DNA of 64,000 bases from Sarcophilus harrisii (GCF_902635505.1 NC_045428.1:225944107-226008106); one strand, 5' to 3'; numbered from the stretch's first letter, positions 22,151 to 34,549 are shown. Made by a program: numbers and translations. Notes: generated by a model from the sequence alone, not told the origin.

Positions 22151-23891
22151 TTTTTTTTTTTTTTTTTTTTATTTTATTTTTTTATTTAATAGCCTTTAAT
22201 TTACAGGATATATATACATGGGTAACTTTACAGCATTAACAATTGCCAAACCTCTTGTTCCAATTTTTCACCTCTTACCCCACCCCCACCCCTCCCTAAA
22301 TGGCAGGATGACCAGTAGATGTCAAATATATTAAAATATAACTTAGATACACAATAAGTATACATGACCACAACATTATTTTGCTGTACAAAAAGAATCA
22401 GACTCTGAATTATTGTACAATTAGCTTGTGAAGGAAGTCAAAGATGCAGGTGTGCATAAATATAGGGACTGGGAATTCAATGTAGTGGTTTTTAGTCATC
22501 TCCCAGAGTTCTTTTTCTGGGTATAGCTAGTTCAGTTCATTACTGCTCCATTAGAAATGATTTGGTTGATCTCGTTGCTGAGGATGGCCTGATCCATCAG
22601 GACTGGTCATCATCTAGTATTGTTGTTGAAGTATATAATGATCTCCTGGTCCTGCTCATTTCACTTAGCATCAGTTCGTGTAAGTCTCTCCAGGCCTTTC
22701 TGAAATCATCCTGTTGGTCATTTCTTACAGAACAGTAATATTCCATAATTTTCATATACCACAATTTATTCAGCCATTCTCCAACTGATGGACATCCATT
22801 CAGTTTCAGTTTCTAGCCACTACAAAAAGGGCTGCCACAAACATTCGTGCACATACAGGTCCCTTTCGCTTCTTTATAATCTCTTTGGGATATAATCCCA
22901 GTAGTAACACTGCTGGATCAAAGGGTATGCACAGTTTGATAACTTTTGAGCATAGTTCCAAACTACTCTCCAAAATGGTTGGATTCGTTCACAACTCCAC
23001 CAACAATGAATCAATGTCCCAGTTTTCCCACATCCCTCCAACAATCATCATTATTTTTTCCTGTCATCTTAGCCAATCTGACAGGTGTGTAGTGGTATCT
23101 TAGAGTTGTCTTAATTTGCATTTCTCTGATTAATAATGACTTGGAGCATCTTTTCATATGACTAGAAATATTTTCAATTTCTTCATCTGAGAATTGTCTG
23201 TTCATATCCTTTGACCATTTTTCAATTGGAGAATGGCTTGATTTTTTATAAATTAGAGTTAATTCTCTATATATTTTGGAAATGAGGCCTTTATCAGAAC
23301 CTTTGACTGTAAAAATATTTTCCCAGTTTATTGCTTCCCTTCTAATCTTGTCTGCATTAGTTTTGTTTGTACAAAAACTTTTCAGTTTGGTATAATCGAA
23401 ATTTTCTATTTTGTGATCAGTAATGATCTCTAGTTCTGCTTTGGTCATAAAACCTTCCCTTCCACAGGTCTGAGAGGTAAACTATCCTATGTTCCTCTAA
23501 TTTATTAATAATTTCATTCTTTATGCCTAGGTCATGAACCCATTTTGACCTTATCTTGGTGTACGGCGTTAAGTATGGATCAATGCCTAGTTTCTGCCAT
23601 ATTAGTTTCCAATTTTCCCAGCAATTTTTATCAAACAGTAAGTTCTTATCCCAAAAGCTGGGATCTTTGGGTTTGTCAAAGACTAGGTTGCTATATTTGT
23701 TGACTGTTTTATCCCTTGAACCTAATCTATTCCACTGATCAACTAATCTATTCCTTAGCCAATACCAAATAGTTTTGGTAACTGCTGCTCTATAGTATAG
23801 TTTTAGATCTGGTACAGCTAAGCCACCATCATTTGATTTTTTTTTCATTAATTCCCTTGAAATTCTTGACCTTTTGTTTTTCCATATGAAC
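22151..23891 (-). mobile_element. L1, 5'-truncated, 1.74 kb, clean target duplication
   Basis: The antisense copy starts with a T run (its poly-A) and reaches ORF2 at WKNKRSRISRELMKKK near 23880. Two long ORF2 frames (23417-23893 and 23011-23448) overlap around one frameshift; the second ends at an early stop near 23011. A perfect 12-bp duplication AACCAAGTTTCT flanks it at 22139-22150 and 23892-23903. It is about the youngest-looking L1 here. Confidence 0.93.
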
Positions 23892-23947
23892 AACCAAGTT
23901 TCTAATGTTAGAAATTCAAGGATGGATATAGAGGGAAAATATGTATG

Positions 23948-23984
<37 letters not shown>

Positions 23985-24140
23985 CAACACCTAACACCTA
24001 TGTAGTGCTTTAAGGTGTGAATACACACACACACACACACACACCTGTATATTCAACCTCATTTGATCTTCCCTGTGGAGTTGGTATTCTTATCATTCCC
24101 ATTTTACAGAGGAGAAAACTGAGTTCATAAGTTAAAGGAT
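23948..24140 (+). repeat. Microsatellites within a MIR-type SINE
   Basis: A TAC run at 23950-23975 turns into ACC; after 23990 a SINE-like GTAGTGCTTTAAGGTGTGAA is interrupted by an AC run (24025-24044) and continues to CATTTTACAGAGGAGAAAAC. Confidence 0.65.
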
Positions 24141-24149
24141 TGTTTTTCT

Positions 24150-24310
24150 TCTAATTTAACATTAGAATTTATTCAATTTATTTAATATTTTTAAATTAAT
24201 TTATTTTTATGTTTATTAATTTTAAGTTAATTTAAATTTAAATTTAAAATTAATTTAAAATTTTTAAATTAATTATTTAATATTAATATTAAAATTTCTT
24301 TCTACTTTAA
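24150..24310. repeat. AT-rich low-complexity block
   Basis: TTTAAATT and TTAATTTA units repeat, giving local dyad symmetry. No other content seen. Confidence 0.6.
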
Positions 24311-25028
24311 TATTCTGATTTTTTGCTCAGATATTTTGATGTTCTAACTGCATTCAAGATGATGCAAATGCTAAAAAAAAAAGTTATTATGAAGTGGAAG
24401 TAATTTCAAATGTGTCATTTCCTATCAATTAAAATGTAATCAAAGAAGCAATATTAACTAGGAGATTGGGAGTCAATCTCAAAATAAGGAAAATCAGGGT
24501 AACAAGCTGTATAATCCTAGACCAATCATTTACTCTGTTTCAGTGTTCAAAACTGCAAGTCTAAGATGAAGGCCACCATTGTGACATCTCATTTCAAGGT
24601 CACTTTTTTCATCAGTGGACAGAACTGGGGAAAGGTATTTGAGTCTAAAATGTAAGTAAAATGGTTTCTTTGATGACCAATGAATTCATCATGAAATGAC
24701 CAATCTACAAGGGAAGAGTTGCTCTTTATTAAGGTAGGTTCTCCCTGTTGCTAGAACCAAAATCAGAACCTTTCTAGCATAGTAGAACATACCACAGCAT
24801 TTCTGTTAAATCAGAATCAGTTAGTGATTCTGAGATAAATTAAGTTGACTTAGGGACAAGAGATAAGAGGAATAGTATGGGCGAGAGTCTGATGGAGAGT
24901 GCAGGTATGGGACCTCACAGGTGAGACCCACCACAGGTACAGCCCTGCCAGGATGGAGCACTCCCTCCCCCATATTGCCATAGGGATAATTGTACTTTTA
25001 GCTTAGGAAGCCTTTGTGATAAGTTATA
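24310..25028. other. Intergenic, nothing recognised
   Basis: No supported gene or named repeat. Confidence 0.35.
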
Positions 25029-25029
25029 T

Positions 25030-25245
25030 GCATTAGCCTTTTATTGTTGTTCAGTTGTTTTCAGTCATGTCCGACTCTTCATGACTTTATGTGGTTTTCA
25101 TGGCAAAGATACCAGAGTGATTTGCCATTTCCTTTTCTAGTTCATATTGCAGATGAGGAAATTGAGATAAATAGGGTTAAGCAGTATCTGAGGCTGGATT
25201 TGAACTCATGAAGAAGAATCTTCCTGACTCCAGACCCAGATCTCC
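25030..25245 (-). mobile_element. CORE-SINE (MAR1-like), antisense, near full length
   Basis: It begins TTGTTGTTCAGTTGTTTTCA and continues through CATGTCCGACTCTTCATGAC and GGCTGGATTTGAACTC to CTTCCTGACTCCAGA, the reversed plan of the local tRNA-headed SINE. Confidence 0.8.
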
Positions 25246-25944
25246 TTCTTCACCCTCTTCTTAAATATCACTTATTTAAAAACTCCTCTAACTCAGGACA
25301 CTCAATCTCTTAGCTTACTAAACTCCAAAAGTTGAAAAACTTTCTACACACTCTTCTTATACTTTTGCCCTTCTGTCACCTCCATTGTAATTTAGCATCC
25401 ACTTCTCTCATTACTTCCTCAGTTCTTGCTGATACATCCTCTAAATCACACAAATGTTTCCTAGAATTTCTTTTCTTAAATTTTTTTTATTCTGAACTTA
25501 AACACTAATTTTTTTACAAATAGAAGGACACAAAAAAGAGAATTCTATATGAAAATATGCATCTCCATTTCATACTGCATTTAGAAAAATGTATAATGAG
25601 TTCCACAGGTTATTCTCAAAACTGTACCCCATGTATATGTTTCCCTCTGAACTAAATTCTTTTCTATACATTTTAAAAGTCCTGAAATCAGCCTTTCTCC
25701 CTTCCCCACCAATATTGCTATGGAAATGGAATGGAAAATATCTTCCCCTCTCCAGGGACTGAGGTAAAAGGTATAAGATAGTGGGAAACTGCCTTCTACA
25801 TGCGTGTGTGGTAGGGGATGAACAAGTTTGTATATTTAGGCTTATGCTTTCTGAAGCAGATATTCCTTTGCAAAAGCTCCACTGTGTTACATGATCAATA
25901 ACAAATTTCACCCTCTTCTTCCTCCTCCAGTCATGTCCAGAGAC
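25246..25944. other. Intergenic, mostly unassigned
   Basis: The part near 25480-25620 faintly resembles the 3' end of the half-L1 family but is too decayed to call. The antisense open frame at 25570-25995 has no recognisable domain. Confidence 0.3.
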
Positions 25945-26115
25945 CTCTGTTTGTGTCCCCATTTGGGGTTTTGTTTGTAAAAAATACTGGAGCACTTTGC
26001 CATTTCCTTTTGTAGATCATTTTATAAATGAGGAAACTGGGTTAAATGACTTGTCCGAGTTCACACCACTAGTAAACATTGGAGTCTAGATTTTAACTCT
26101 GGGTTTTAACTGGAT
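25945..26115 (-). mobile_element. CORE-SINE fragment, antisense
   Basis: CCCATTTGGGGTTTTGTTTG, CTTTGCCATTTCCTTTTG and ATGAGGAAACTGGG are diagnostic of the reversed SINE. Confidence 0.7.
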
Positions 26116-26121
26116 TTTTAC

Positions 26122-26213
26122 TAAATATATATATATATATATGTATGTGTATATTTAGATGTGTGTATATATATATATATATAAATATGTATGTGTATAT
26201 TTAGATATGTGTG

Positions 26214-26256
<43 letters not shown>
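26122..26256. repeat. TA/TG microsatellite
   Basis: TA runs alternate with GTATGTGTATATTTAGAT blocks and close with a TG run at about 26220-26254. Apparent His-Thr frames on the other strand are artefacts of the run. Confidence 0.9.
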
Positions 26257-26257
<1 letters not shown>

Positions 26258-26259
26258 GA

Positions 26260-26604
26260 AATGGAACATACAGAGTAATGGGAAGAGGGGATGATTGGAA
26301 TACTGAAGGGATGGGGAAGGACATCGTGTGCCCAGTGGCATTTGAGCCGGGGCTTCCAACGTGCCAAGAACTCTGAGATGCAGAGGGAGGAGGACACAGA
26401 AAGGACAGTCTGTACAAAGGCAAGGGGACAGCAGAAGCAATGGCTTGTATGAGGAAGAACAAGCGCTCATTTTGGCTACAATGTGGAGGATGAGAAGGGA
26501 GGAAAGTGTGGTGAACCTAGAAAGGTCCCAGACACAGATTGTTCAGGACTATAAATGCCGAAGAGAGAAGTTTATATTTTATCTTCAAGGCAATAAATAG
26601 GAGC
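26260..26604 (+). other. Unassigned repeat-like block
   Basis: Purine-rich moderate-copy-looking sequence that seems to resume after the SINE at about 26790 (GATAATGAGTATACTTTGG). Family not named. Confidence 0.3.
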
Positions 26605-26785
26605 CTAAGAGTAGCCCAGGAGACAGAGTGCCTGACCTGGAGCCAGGAAGACTCACGTTTCTGGAGGTGAAATCTGGTCTCAGACACTTACAAAATGGAT
26701 GATCCTGGGCAAGTCACTTCCCTCTGTCTCAGTTTCCTCATCTTTAAAATAAGTTGGAAAAGGAAATGGATTTCCAGGATGGATA
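26605..26785 (+). mobile_element. CORE-SINE (MAR1-like)
   Basis: GGAGCCAGGAAGACTCACG, GGGCAAGTCACTTCCCTCTG and GTCTCAGTTTCCTCATCTT are in the expected order. Confidence 0.75.
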
Positions 26786-26974
26786 CTGGTCACCTCAATG
26801 ATTTAGGAAGAGGGAGCATTTAGGAAGAAAGATAATGAGTATACTTTGGACATGTTGAGTTTGAGAAGCTTAGGAAATACTTAATTGGCTGTGCTCTGGG
26901 ATACTTGATTATTAGGGGAGGGAATTCTGAAGAGAGACCAAAATTTGAATTTCAATCCTATCTTCAAAACTTTA

Positions 26975-27250
26975 AATTTAAAAAAAATATTTTTTATTTT
27001 CTCCATTACATGTACAGACATTTTAAATATTCATTTAAAATATTTTTGAGTTCCAAATTTTCTCTCTCTCTTATCTCCCCTCTCCCTGAGATAGTAAGCA
27101 ATCTGATATAGGTTATACATGTTCAGTCATACAAAACATCACCATATTGTGAAAGAAGACACAGACCCAAAGGAAAAAAACACAAAAACAGTGAAAAAAT
27201 AGTATGCTTCTATCTACATTCAGGCAACATCAGGTCTTTGTCTAGACCCA
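26975..27250 (-). mobile_element. L1 3' end, antisense (older type)
   Basis: It has a T-rich start, then CTCTCCCTGAGATAGTAAGC and GATATAGGTTATACATG, matching copies at 7.1 and 16.1 kb. Confidence 0.65.
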
Positions 27251-27544
27251 CTTCCAATACTTAACAACCACAGGTCATGCTTAATGAGACACCATTTCAT
27301 AATCTGTAAAAGGGAATGAAATTATCTATACTTTTCTTATCAAGTTGTAAGAATCAAGAGAGGAGTTGTAAGTTGTTTTTGAAACTATCACTGATGTCTC
27401 TGTACTGCTGTACTATTCCCTCACTATCTCCTTTCCTTGGTTTCAATGAAAATTTCAATGAAAATTAGTTTACCTAGTTTGTTTTCTACCTCAGTGAGGT
27501 TTTTTCTGTATTTTTTTTTCTTCTTAGCTCTCTCTTGGGATCAT

Positions 27545-27945
27545 TTACACCCATATTTATTTATTTATTTACTTTTATTAAAGCTTTTTGTTTACAAAAC
27601 ACACGCATGGATAATTTTTCAGCATTGACCCTTGCAAAACTTTGTTTCAAATTTTCCTGTCCTTCCCCTCACCTTCTCCCCTAGATGATAGATAATCCAA
27701 TACATGTTAAATATGTTAAAATATATGTTAAATCCAATATATGTATACATATTTATATTTATCTTGCTGTACAAGAAAAATCAGATCAAGAAGGAAAAAA
27801 AACTGAGAAAGAAAACAAAACACAAGCAAACAACAACAGAGTGTGAAAATGCTATATTGTGGTCCACATTCAGTTCCCACAGTCATCTCTCTGGTACACC
27901 CATAAATTTAACTATACTTACTCCCATAAATTCAACTATATAGTC
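27545..27945 (-). mobile_element. L1 3' end, antisense
   Basis: TTTATTAAAGCTTTTTGTTT, CAGCATTGACCCTTGCAAAA and ACAAGAAAAATCAGATCAAG are the reversed local L1 3' UTR. Confidence 0.75.
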
Positions 27946-27984
27946 TGTGAAGGTAGCTCCTTAGTGTTTTTCTCTACCTCTGAC

Positions 27985-28260
27985 TTGTCTCCTGAGCATC
28001 AAATTTGTATTTTTTGCTTCCTGTATATCTCTAGTATCTCAAATTCAATATGCTCAAAACCAAACTTTGCTATCCTTTTCCTAAGATCCCCTCCTCTTCT
28101 AGAACACTTTATTGATAGAAATATAGGATTACCTTTCACCATTGAATCTTTGGTATCATCAAATCCCCTCTCATTAATGTCCCACATATAACCAGTTGTC
28201 ATGTCTTGTCAATTTTTTTCCCAATATACCATACCATTCCATGCTGCAATTTCTTTTGAC
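27985..28260 (+). mobile_element. L2 LINE fragment
   Basis: CTCAAATTCAATATGCTCAA, the CCCCTCCTCTTCTAGAAC block and GTTGTCATGTCTTGTCAAT follow the order of the L2 3' region. Confidence 0.5.
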
Positions 28261-28689
28261 TTGATTTAACAATATTCTGTTATTCAAAATTCCTTTCCTT
28301 CAGAACAGACTTTCTTTTGGCCACTCAAAAAAATTGTTAACATTAAAATTGTTAAATTCAACTCTTCTATATCTTAGAGCTTGAAGGATTTTTTTTTCCT
28401 GGCAGCAAATGAATTTTCTCAATTGATGCTTTTTTTGTTTCTAGTCAGACATTACAAACACTTCCCTTGTATTATTTCCCTAATTAAGACATCTAGGTTT
28501 TATTATTTTTTATGTTCTTCTGAGTGACATGATTCTTAAATTACCTCAGTCTGTCCTAATTTGTGTTTGTGCAGAACTCTTGCATTTTTAAAAACATTCT
28601 TGCATTTTATTTCTCTCCTGATAAATTTTCCTCCATTTCAGCATTTTTATATTTGAAGGTTTTTATTCTCTCATTTATTTTTTTTAATT

Positions 28690-30985
28690 TTATTTATTTT
28701 TAATAGAAAATAAAAATAAAACAAAGTGAAATAGAACACTGTCATGTGCCCAGAAGAATGTCAGGGAGGATTCAAAATATAACAATGAATTTTCAGTTCA
28801 AGAAAGGATATATAAAAGTGAAAGAACTTTTATTCATAAGTGTATATCTTTTCTTTACTTCCTTGGAGGGTTTTATTTTGTTCTCTGCTGTGTACTTTTT
28901 TATTTTGTTCATTTTCCTCCTTTCACCCCCCCCCACTTTCCCCAATAGATATATCTATAGATACACTACATAGAGCAACATGCATACATATCTACATATA
29001 CTTGAACATATACTCATGCATATTTACCCATATATAAACATACATCTAAAAACAATATTAGTATGGCTGACATGTAAATTTGAATTGATTGAATCTTCAA
29101 GCCTAACTATGTCTAAGATCAATGACGACTAGACGTACTTTTTTCCTTATAAATTTGACTTCTAATCTATGTTGTAGTGTTTAAGCACATCTCTTCTTTC
29201 CTATCTCTACTAAGTCTTCTACTTGAATTTTGCTTCTTAACTTGCCTTACTATTACTTAACTTCCCGGGACCCATGAATCTTTCCCTTATCTTCTCCTCC
29301 CCCTTTACATACTCTCACCTTTCCTCTCCCCCCCTTATCTCTTTATTGATTTTGGAGGGTGTATATACCCTTCATAAATGGTATATATGTAATGTTGTTT
29401 ATTTAACCTATTCCTAATGTGAATGAATAGGTTCTCAGAACTACAAACCATCCTCCCCTTGTATAAATATTTCTTTTAAGCTACTCAATTCCTGGTGTCA
29501 ATTGTAAACATATGATAATATATTTCCATGTAGAAAACATAAATTATTTGTCCACATTAATTTCCTTAAAATTAATCTTGGAAATATTGGCACTTATATG
29601 TTAAATTTTCTATTGAGTTCTGGTTTGATTGATAGAAAGTCCTGAAAACTTGCAAATTTGTTGAATGTCCTTTTTGTTTTCATTGAATATTATGGATAAT
29701 TTTGTAGGATATGATATTTTTGGCTATAAGTCTAGTTCTTTGATTGCTGGTATATATGATTCTAGGATATGCCGTCTTTTATTGTGGCTGCTAAGTCCTA
29801 TGTAATTCTAATTATAGCTCCAGCATATTTGAATTGATTTTTTCTTGCTTCTTGCAAAAACTTCTGTTTGATCTGGGAGTTCTGAAATTTGGCAATAATA
29901 TTCCTATGTGTTTTCCACAAAGGATTTCTTTGAGATGTTGGTCAGTGGGTTTTATTTCTTGCATTATTGTGGCAAGATTCTTGGTCATAGCTTTCAAGTA
30001 GTCCAATTATTCTTATATTTTCTCTTCTTGATCTGTTCTCTAGATCTATTGTTTTTCTTATTTTTTACATTCTGTTCTATTTTTTCATTCTTCATATTCT
30101 GTTTTGTTATTTCTTGGTCTCTTACAGCTTCACTGCCTTTCCCTTGCCCAATTCTAATTTTCAAATTATTATTTTCATCTTTAAGATTTTGCATCTCCTT
30201 TTCTAGTTAGTTTTTTCATAATCTTGTTTTTCTTAGGTGGTTTTTATTTTTATTTAGTTTTTCCTCAATTTCCTTTTTAAATTTTCTTTTGAATTCTACA
30301 AATTCTTTCTATGCAAGGAGCCATTTAATGTTATTCTTTGGGGGTAGAAGAAGCCCTTTTTACTTCTCTGAAGATGAAGCTCAGTCTTCCCTATTCCTAT
30401 AGTAACTTTCTATGGTGGTGTTCTTTCTTTTTTGCTAGTTCATTTTTTGAGAGGTATTAATATAAACATCTCTAATCGTGTGTTTGGGGGTGGTGTTTCT
30501 AGCTTCACTTCAGCTCTCCCTTCTGACCTGGAACCCCAAACTCCTGCAAATGTCCAAAGTCAGTAGCATCCCTGCCCCATTGCCTCTGCATCATTGGTGC
30601 TGGTTCCTTCTCACCCATGGCTCTAAGCAACACAATTGGGACTGGGGGGTTCTCAGTCTTCCCAGATTCATACCTCCAGCTTCTCTCACAGTCTGGAAGG
30701 GGAAGGTTTCTATGAAGTTCCAGTCAAACCAAGTCGACCCCAGGAGTCCTCACTTGATGCTTCTGTGGAGTTAGCCTGGAGGTGTTTGTACTTTGCTGGT
30801 TAGTCTCCGGCCCTAAGATCCTTCTTCAAGTCTTTCTGGTTGTACTAGGGGGATTCCTGTTCAACCCCAAGTTTTCTTTGGTTTTCACCAATCTCTGCAA
30901 TGAGATGCAAATTTGTTCTATTTGTGGGGGAAAATCAGGAGAGCTTGAAGTTTACCAACCTATTCCATCATCTTCCCAGAATCCC
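28690..30985 (-). mobile_element. Half-L1 (HAL1-like) element, copy 1
   Basis: Read on the minus strand it starts near 30985 with an AAGATGATGG L1-type start and a GC-richer 5' region (30480-30980), then an ORF1-like coiled-coil segment (MQNLKDENNNLKIRIGQGKG from 30194, and 29812-30006), then a non-coding 3' region ending in an A/T tail. No ORF2 is present. The same plan and 3' end recur at 58695-61055, and the 3' part alone at 31120 and 38680. The frames are broken by several stops, so the copy looks inactive. Confidence 0.6.
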
Positions 30986-31119
30986 ATCCTATTTTCATTT
31001 TTTTAGAGAGACTCTCCATTGGGGATGCAATTTTCCTAGTTTTTTTTTTTTTTAATTTGGATTCAGAACTTTTATTTTGTTTATCTTAGATCATTTAAAG
31101 ATCATTATTTTAAAGATCA

Positions 31120-31690
31120 GTTTTTAAAAATTATTTATTTTACACTTAAATACAAAATAGAGAAAAATTGTCATGTGCACAGCAGAACACAAGAGGATTC
31201 CAAATATAAAGCAATATATCTCCATTTCAAGAAAGCTTTGTAAATAATATACATTGTGTTCAGAGCTGTCCACCTTTTCTTTGCTTCTTTGTAGGTTTTC
31301 TTTTGTTCTCTGCTGTGAAATTTTTTAAATTTCTTTTTTCCCTTCCTCCCAGAAGGTTATGATTAAGTGCAAATACATCATACACACATACACACATATA
31401 CACATGTATGCATATACACACTACATATATGAACATACACATATAAACTTATGCATAGAAATCTATATCACACACAAACACATTATGTACATCTATGTAA
31501 GACTGTACTAAGCTTGTTTGACCTCTATTTCTTTCAATATCATCCTCCTTTATAAGTCTAAGTCTTTCCATATTTTTCTGAATCCAACAGCCCATCATTT
31601 CCTACATCACAACAATAGTCCAATTTAAACTGTCCACTTATTTTAAATAATCGAAAACAATATTAGTATGACTGACATTTGGTGTAGTTT
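31120..31690 (-). mobile_element. Half-L1 3' fragment
   Basis: It shares TTGTCATGTGCACAGCAGAA and the TTTTGTTCTCTGCTGTG block with the two long copies and begins at the same 3' end, so it is a 5'-truncated copy. It includes a CA/TA-rich stretch at 31378-31450. Confidence 0.6.
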
Positions 31691-31699
31691 CCTTATTTT

Positions 31700-32635
31700 C
31701 CTCTTTTGATTAAGTCTATTTTATTTTAACTTTGAGCTCATGATTACCACCTCCTTTTACTTCTTACTATATTTATTTCTAATTTCTTCTTTTATGGATT
31801 TTATGTTTTGAGGCATTTTGTTCCATGCTCTCTGAGAAGTTCACAGGATTCAGTTTTTCATCAGGCACTGTTGACTAATTCTTAATATTATATTTGCACC
31901 GAGACCTTTGTTATCTTTGAGGTTTTGGTCATTCTGGTTTTGGACCTTCTCTATTGATTTCTCTGCTTGTGCACTAGGCTTTTATTAAGTTTTTTTTCTC
32001 CCACCTTGACACATTTGAGCTTTTCACTTTTTTGGTAGTTTTTCCAGTTGCTTGCTCTCTGTTCCCCACCCCAGTGCTGGCCAGCAGACATCACGGCCTT
32101 CTCACTGACTGGAGCATTTTCTCAGCAGGACCGGCTTGAGATCCATTAACTCCATGGATCTGGATCAATCAAGCTACTTCCTCTAGCAGATCATTACCAT
32201 TAGGAATACCTTAATCCTCCACTCACGAGAGATCAGCAACCCGCCATCTGAAGACACTAAATCCTTCAGAGCAAGCCCATAATCTGTGGACGAACCTTCT
32301 TTCCTATTTCTTTTTCACACTGGAGGCATCCGCCTGAATTTTACTCCATTTTTTCCTTTCATGTGGTTGAGCCACATCAGCACCTGCACCACTTTTTGCA
32401 GGTGTGTGTGTGTGTTGGGGGAGGTCCAGCAGGATCCAGGAGCATTACAAGAGAGGTTCCAGATGCTCATGAGAAATTGTTTATGCTCAGGACCACAGCC
32501 ATTTGGGCCTTTGGTGGAGGAGTTCTGAATGAACATTCTACCCATGAAATTCAGGGCTAATCCAAAAGGGTTTCTTAACTTTATTGGGACTTTCTTTCTG
32601 TGAATTTGATTTACTGGGTGCTCATGGAATGATCT
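31700..32635. other. Unassigned intergenic sequence
   Basis: Short open frames only. The 31700-32100 part could be an old antisense LINE ORF1, but I cannot support a family. Confidence 0.3.
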
Positions 32636-32639
32636 CTAC

Positions 32640-32745
32640 TGAGCAGCCAGGTGGCTGGAATGTTGGACCAGGAGCCTATGAGACTGGAGTTCAAATTCTG
32701 CTCCTCAATACTTACCTGGAGACTTTTGTGATGATTGTGAGCTGT
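32640..32745 (+). mobile_element. SINE head fragment
   Basis: GAGCAGCCAGGTGGCTGGAA and GGAGTTCAAATTCTGC resemble the tRNA-type SINE head. Confidence 0.45.
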
Positions 32746-32817
32746 CTCTCACACGTGAGCTATGGTTTTCCTTATGTTCAGAAAGCCCCTGCCTATCAAA
32801 TTTTCCTTATGTTTCAA

Positions 32818-33040
32818 GATAGCTCAGAGGCAACGAGTGACACAATGAACAGAGGACCCGGAGTCTGGAAGACCTAAATTCAAACCTGATCTAGGACAAT
32901 CACTAGCTGTGTGACCCTGCACAAGTCATTATGGTACCTATCTCTCAGGATTTTTGTGAAAAAATGAGATAAGGGGTAAGGTGCTTTGCAAACTTTAAAA
33001 TGCTCTATAAAACTAGCTATTTTTATTATTAGCATGAAAA
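32818..33040 (+). mobile_element. MIR-type CORE-SINE
   Basis: GGAGTCTGGAAGACCTAAAT, CTAGCTGTGTGACCCTGCAC and GTGCTTTGCAAACTTTAAAA follow in order, ending at AACTAGCTATTTTTATTATT. Near full length. Confidence 0.75.
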
Positions 33041-33121
33041 TATTTCATTATCTCCATTTGGTTGTGAGAGTAAATTAATCCTGATTACTGGAGGCAATAG
33101 TGCTTGAAATGAAACTTTTTT

Positions 33122-33204
33122 GATTTGCAATCGTCAATGCTGAAAAATTACCTATGCATATATCTTGCAAATAAAAAGCTATAATAATAAAATAATAATA
33201 AAAA
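33122..33204 (+). mobile_element. L1 stub of 83 bp with 16-bp target duplication
   Basis: Only the last 83 bases of an L1 are present (CAATCGTCAATGCTGAAAAA through the A-rich tail). GAAATGAAACTTTTTT flanks it perfectly at 33106-33121 and 33205-33220. Confidence 0.9.
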
Positions 33205-33984
33205 GAAATGAAACTTTTTTAGAGCCTTTTTAGGTGATTTTATTATCCTTTTTTAAAAATATATTTAACATGGAGGGATGTGTGTGTATATATGTGTGTG
33301 AATAATCTTATTTTGCCTGTCATTGGAACAATTGGTACAAAATATCAATTTGCAGGCAGAAGAGATCCCTGAGTCCTTAGTGAAAAAAAGAATTTAAGTG
33401 CTGAGTTTCCTAGATCTACTGCCTACATACCTGCCAACTATCACCTATGTATCAAAATTTTCTCCTTGTATATTTTAATGTAAGAATTTTCCCTGGATGC
33501 TAGAACCCCATCATCTGGACTTTTGGACATTACAATAAATCTAAAAGTGAGAGGGTTGGATTAGTGGAGCATGTCCTTTGCAATTCTGACAATTCTTTTA
33601 ATAGCTTTTTATTTTAGGCTTCATGATTCAGCTGAAAAGGTAAAGACAGCATTAAATATACATTTTAACAGTTCATTAAAATTAATACCAAATATAATTT
33701 GCAAGCTATTAAAAATCAGTGAGGGACACAATTCCATAATTATAAATATTAATTTTAAAATTTTTAAATTATTTTTTATTTTTTAAATAAAATTTTATTT
33801 TATTTTTTAAAATAAAACATGAATATTAAAATAAATATGAGTATAAATATTCATATATAATCCCATATCAGGGGCCACCCAAAACAAGTTAGCTGGTTAT
33901 AGACTCTGACTTTAGCCAAAGTTAAATAACTGCAGGCAAACTTCTTTGTGGACAAATAAACACATAATAAATATCTAAAATTTA

Positions 33985-34150
33985 TATAATAATTTAGTAT
34001 TTATTAAACAACTGTTATATATTTAGTGTTAGGTTCTATGGGAGAAAAAAGAAGGAACACAGCAAAAGGTATGGTCCCTGTCTTTGAAGAATTTACCATC
34101 TAGTTGGGAAAGCATGACTAGAAATAGAATCTATTATATAAAATGCTATA
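33985..34150 (+). repeat. Old interspersed repeat, unnamed family
   Basis: TTTAGTGTTAGGTTCTATGG and GGTCCCTGTCTTTGAAGAAT follow a plan seen also near 15710, 21950 and 53080. Confidence 0.4.
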
Positions 34151-34195
34151 CATCTTCAGTGTATACATCGGTTTAGTGCTGAGAGCAAAGAAATA

Positions 34196-34245
34196 CAAAT
34201 GAGAGAGAAAGAGAGAGAGAGAGAGGAGAATGAGAGAGGGGGAGA
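34196..34245. repeat. GA microsatellite
   Basis: GA-dinucleotide-rich run of about 50 bp. Confidence 0.8.
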
Positions 34246-34329
34246 GAGATCAGTGAAGATTCCTGGGGAAGGTGAGCCTTGGAGAATGGGAAGGTTATAG
34301 GTAAAGGGATTAGATGCCCTTTTTTAGGG

Positions 34330-34540
34330 TAAATGTAGGACAATAGATTTAGAGCTGGGAGGGACTTTAGAGGCCATGGTGTCCAACCCTATCATTTTAC
34401 AAAAGAGGAATCTTAGAGAACTTGAATGTTTTGTCCTGGGACAATGAGCTAAAACACATCTGAAGGAGGATTTGAACTCATTTCTTTCCAACTTCCAACT
34501 GTAGTGGTCCATCTGCTATAGCCATGTTGCTTTAATCAAT
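34330..34540 (+). mobile_element. MIR-related SINE
   Basis: GATTTAGAGCTGGGAGGGAC, then TATCATTTTACAAAAGAGG and GGATTTGAACTCATTTC, with the same order at 46600-46790. Confidence 0.55.
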
Positions 34541-34549
34541 AAAAAGGAA

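Noticed and set aside
26121-26470. His-Thr-rich antisense frames
   Set aside because: Translations of a TA/TG microsatellite.
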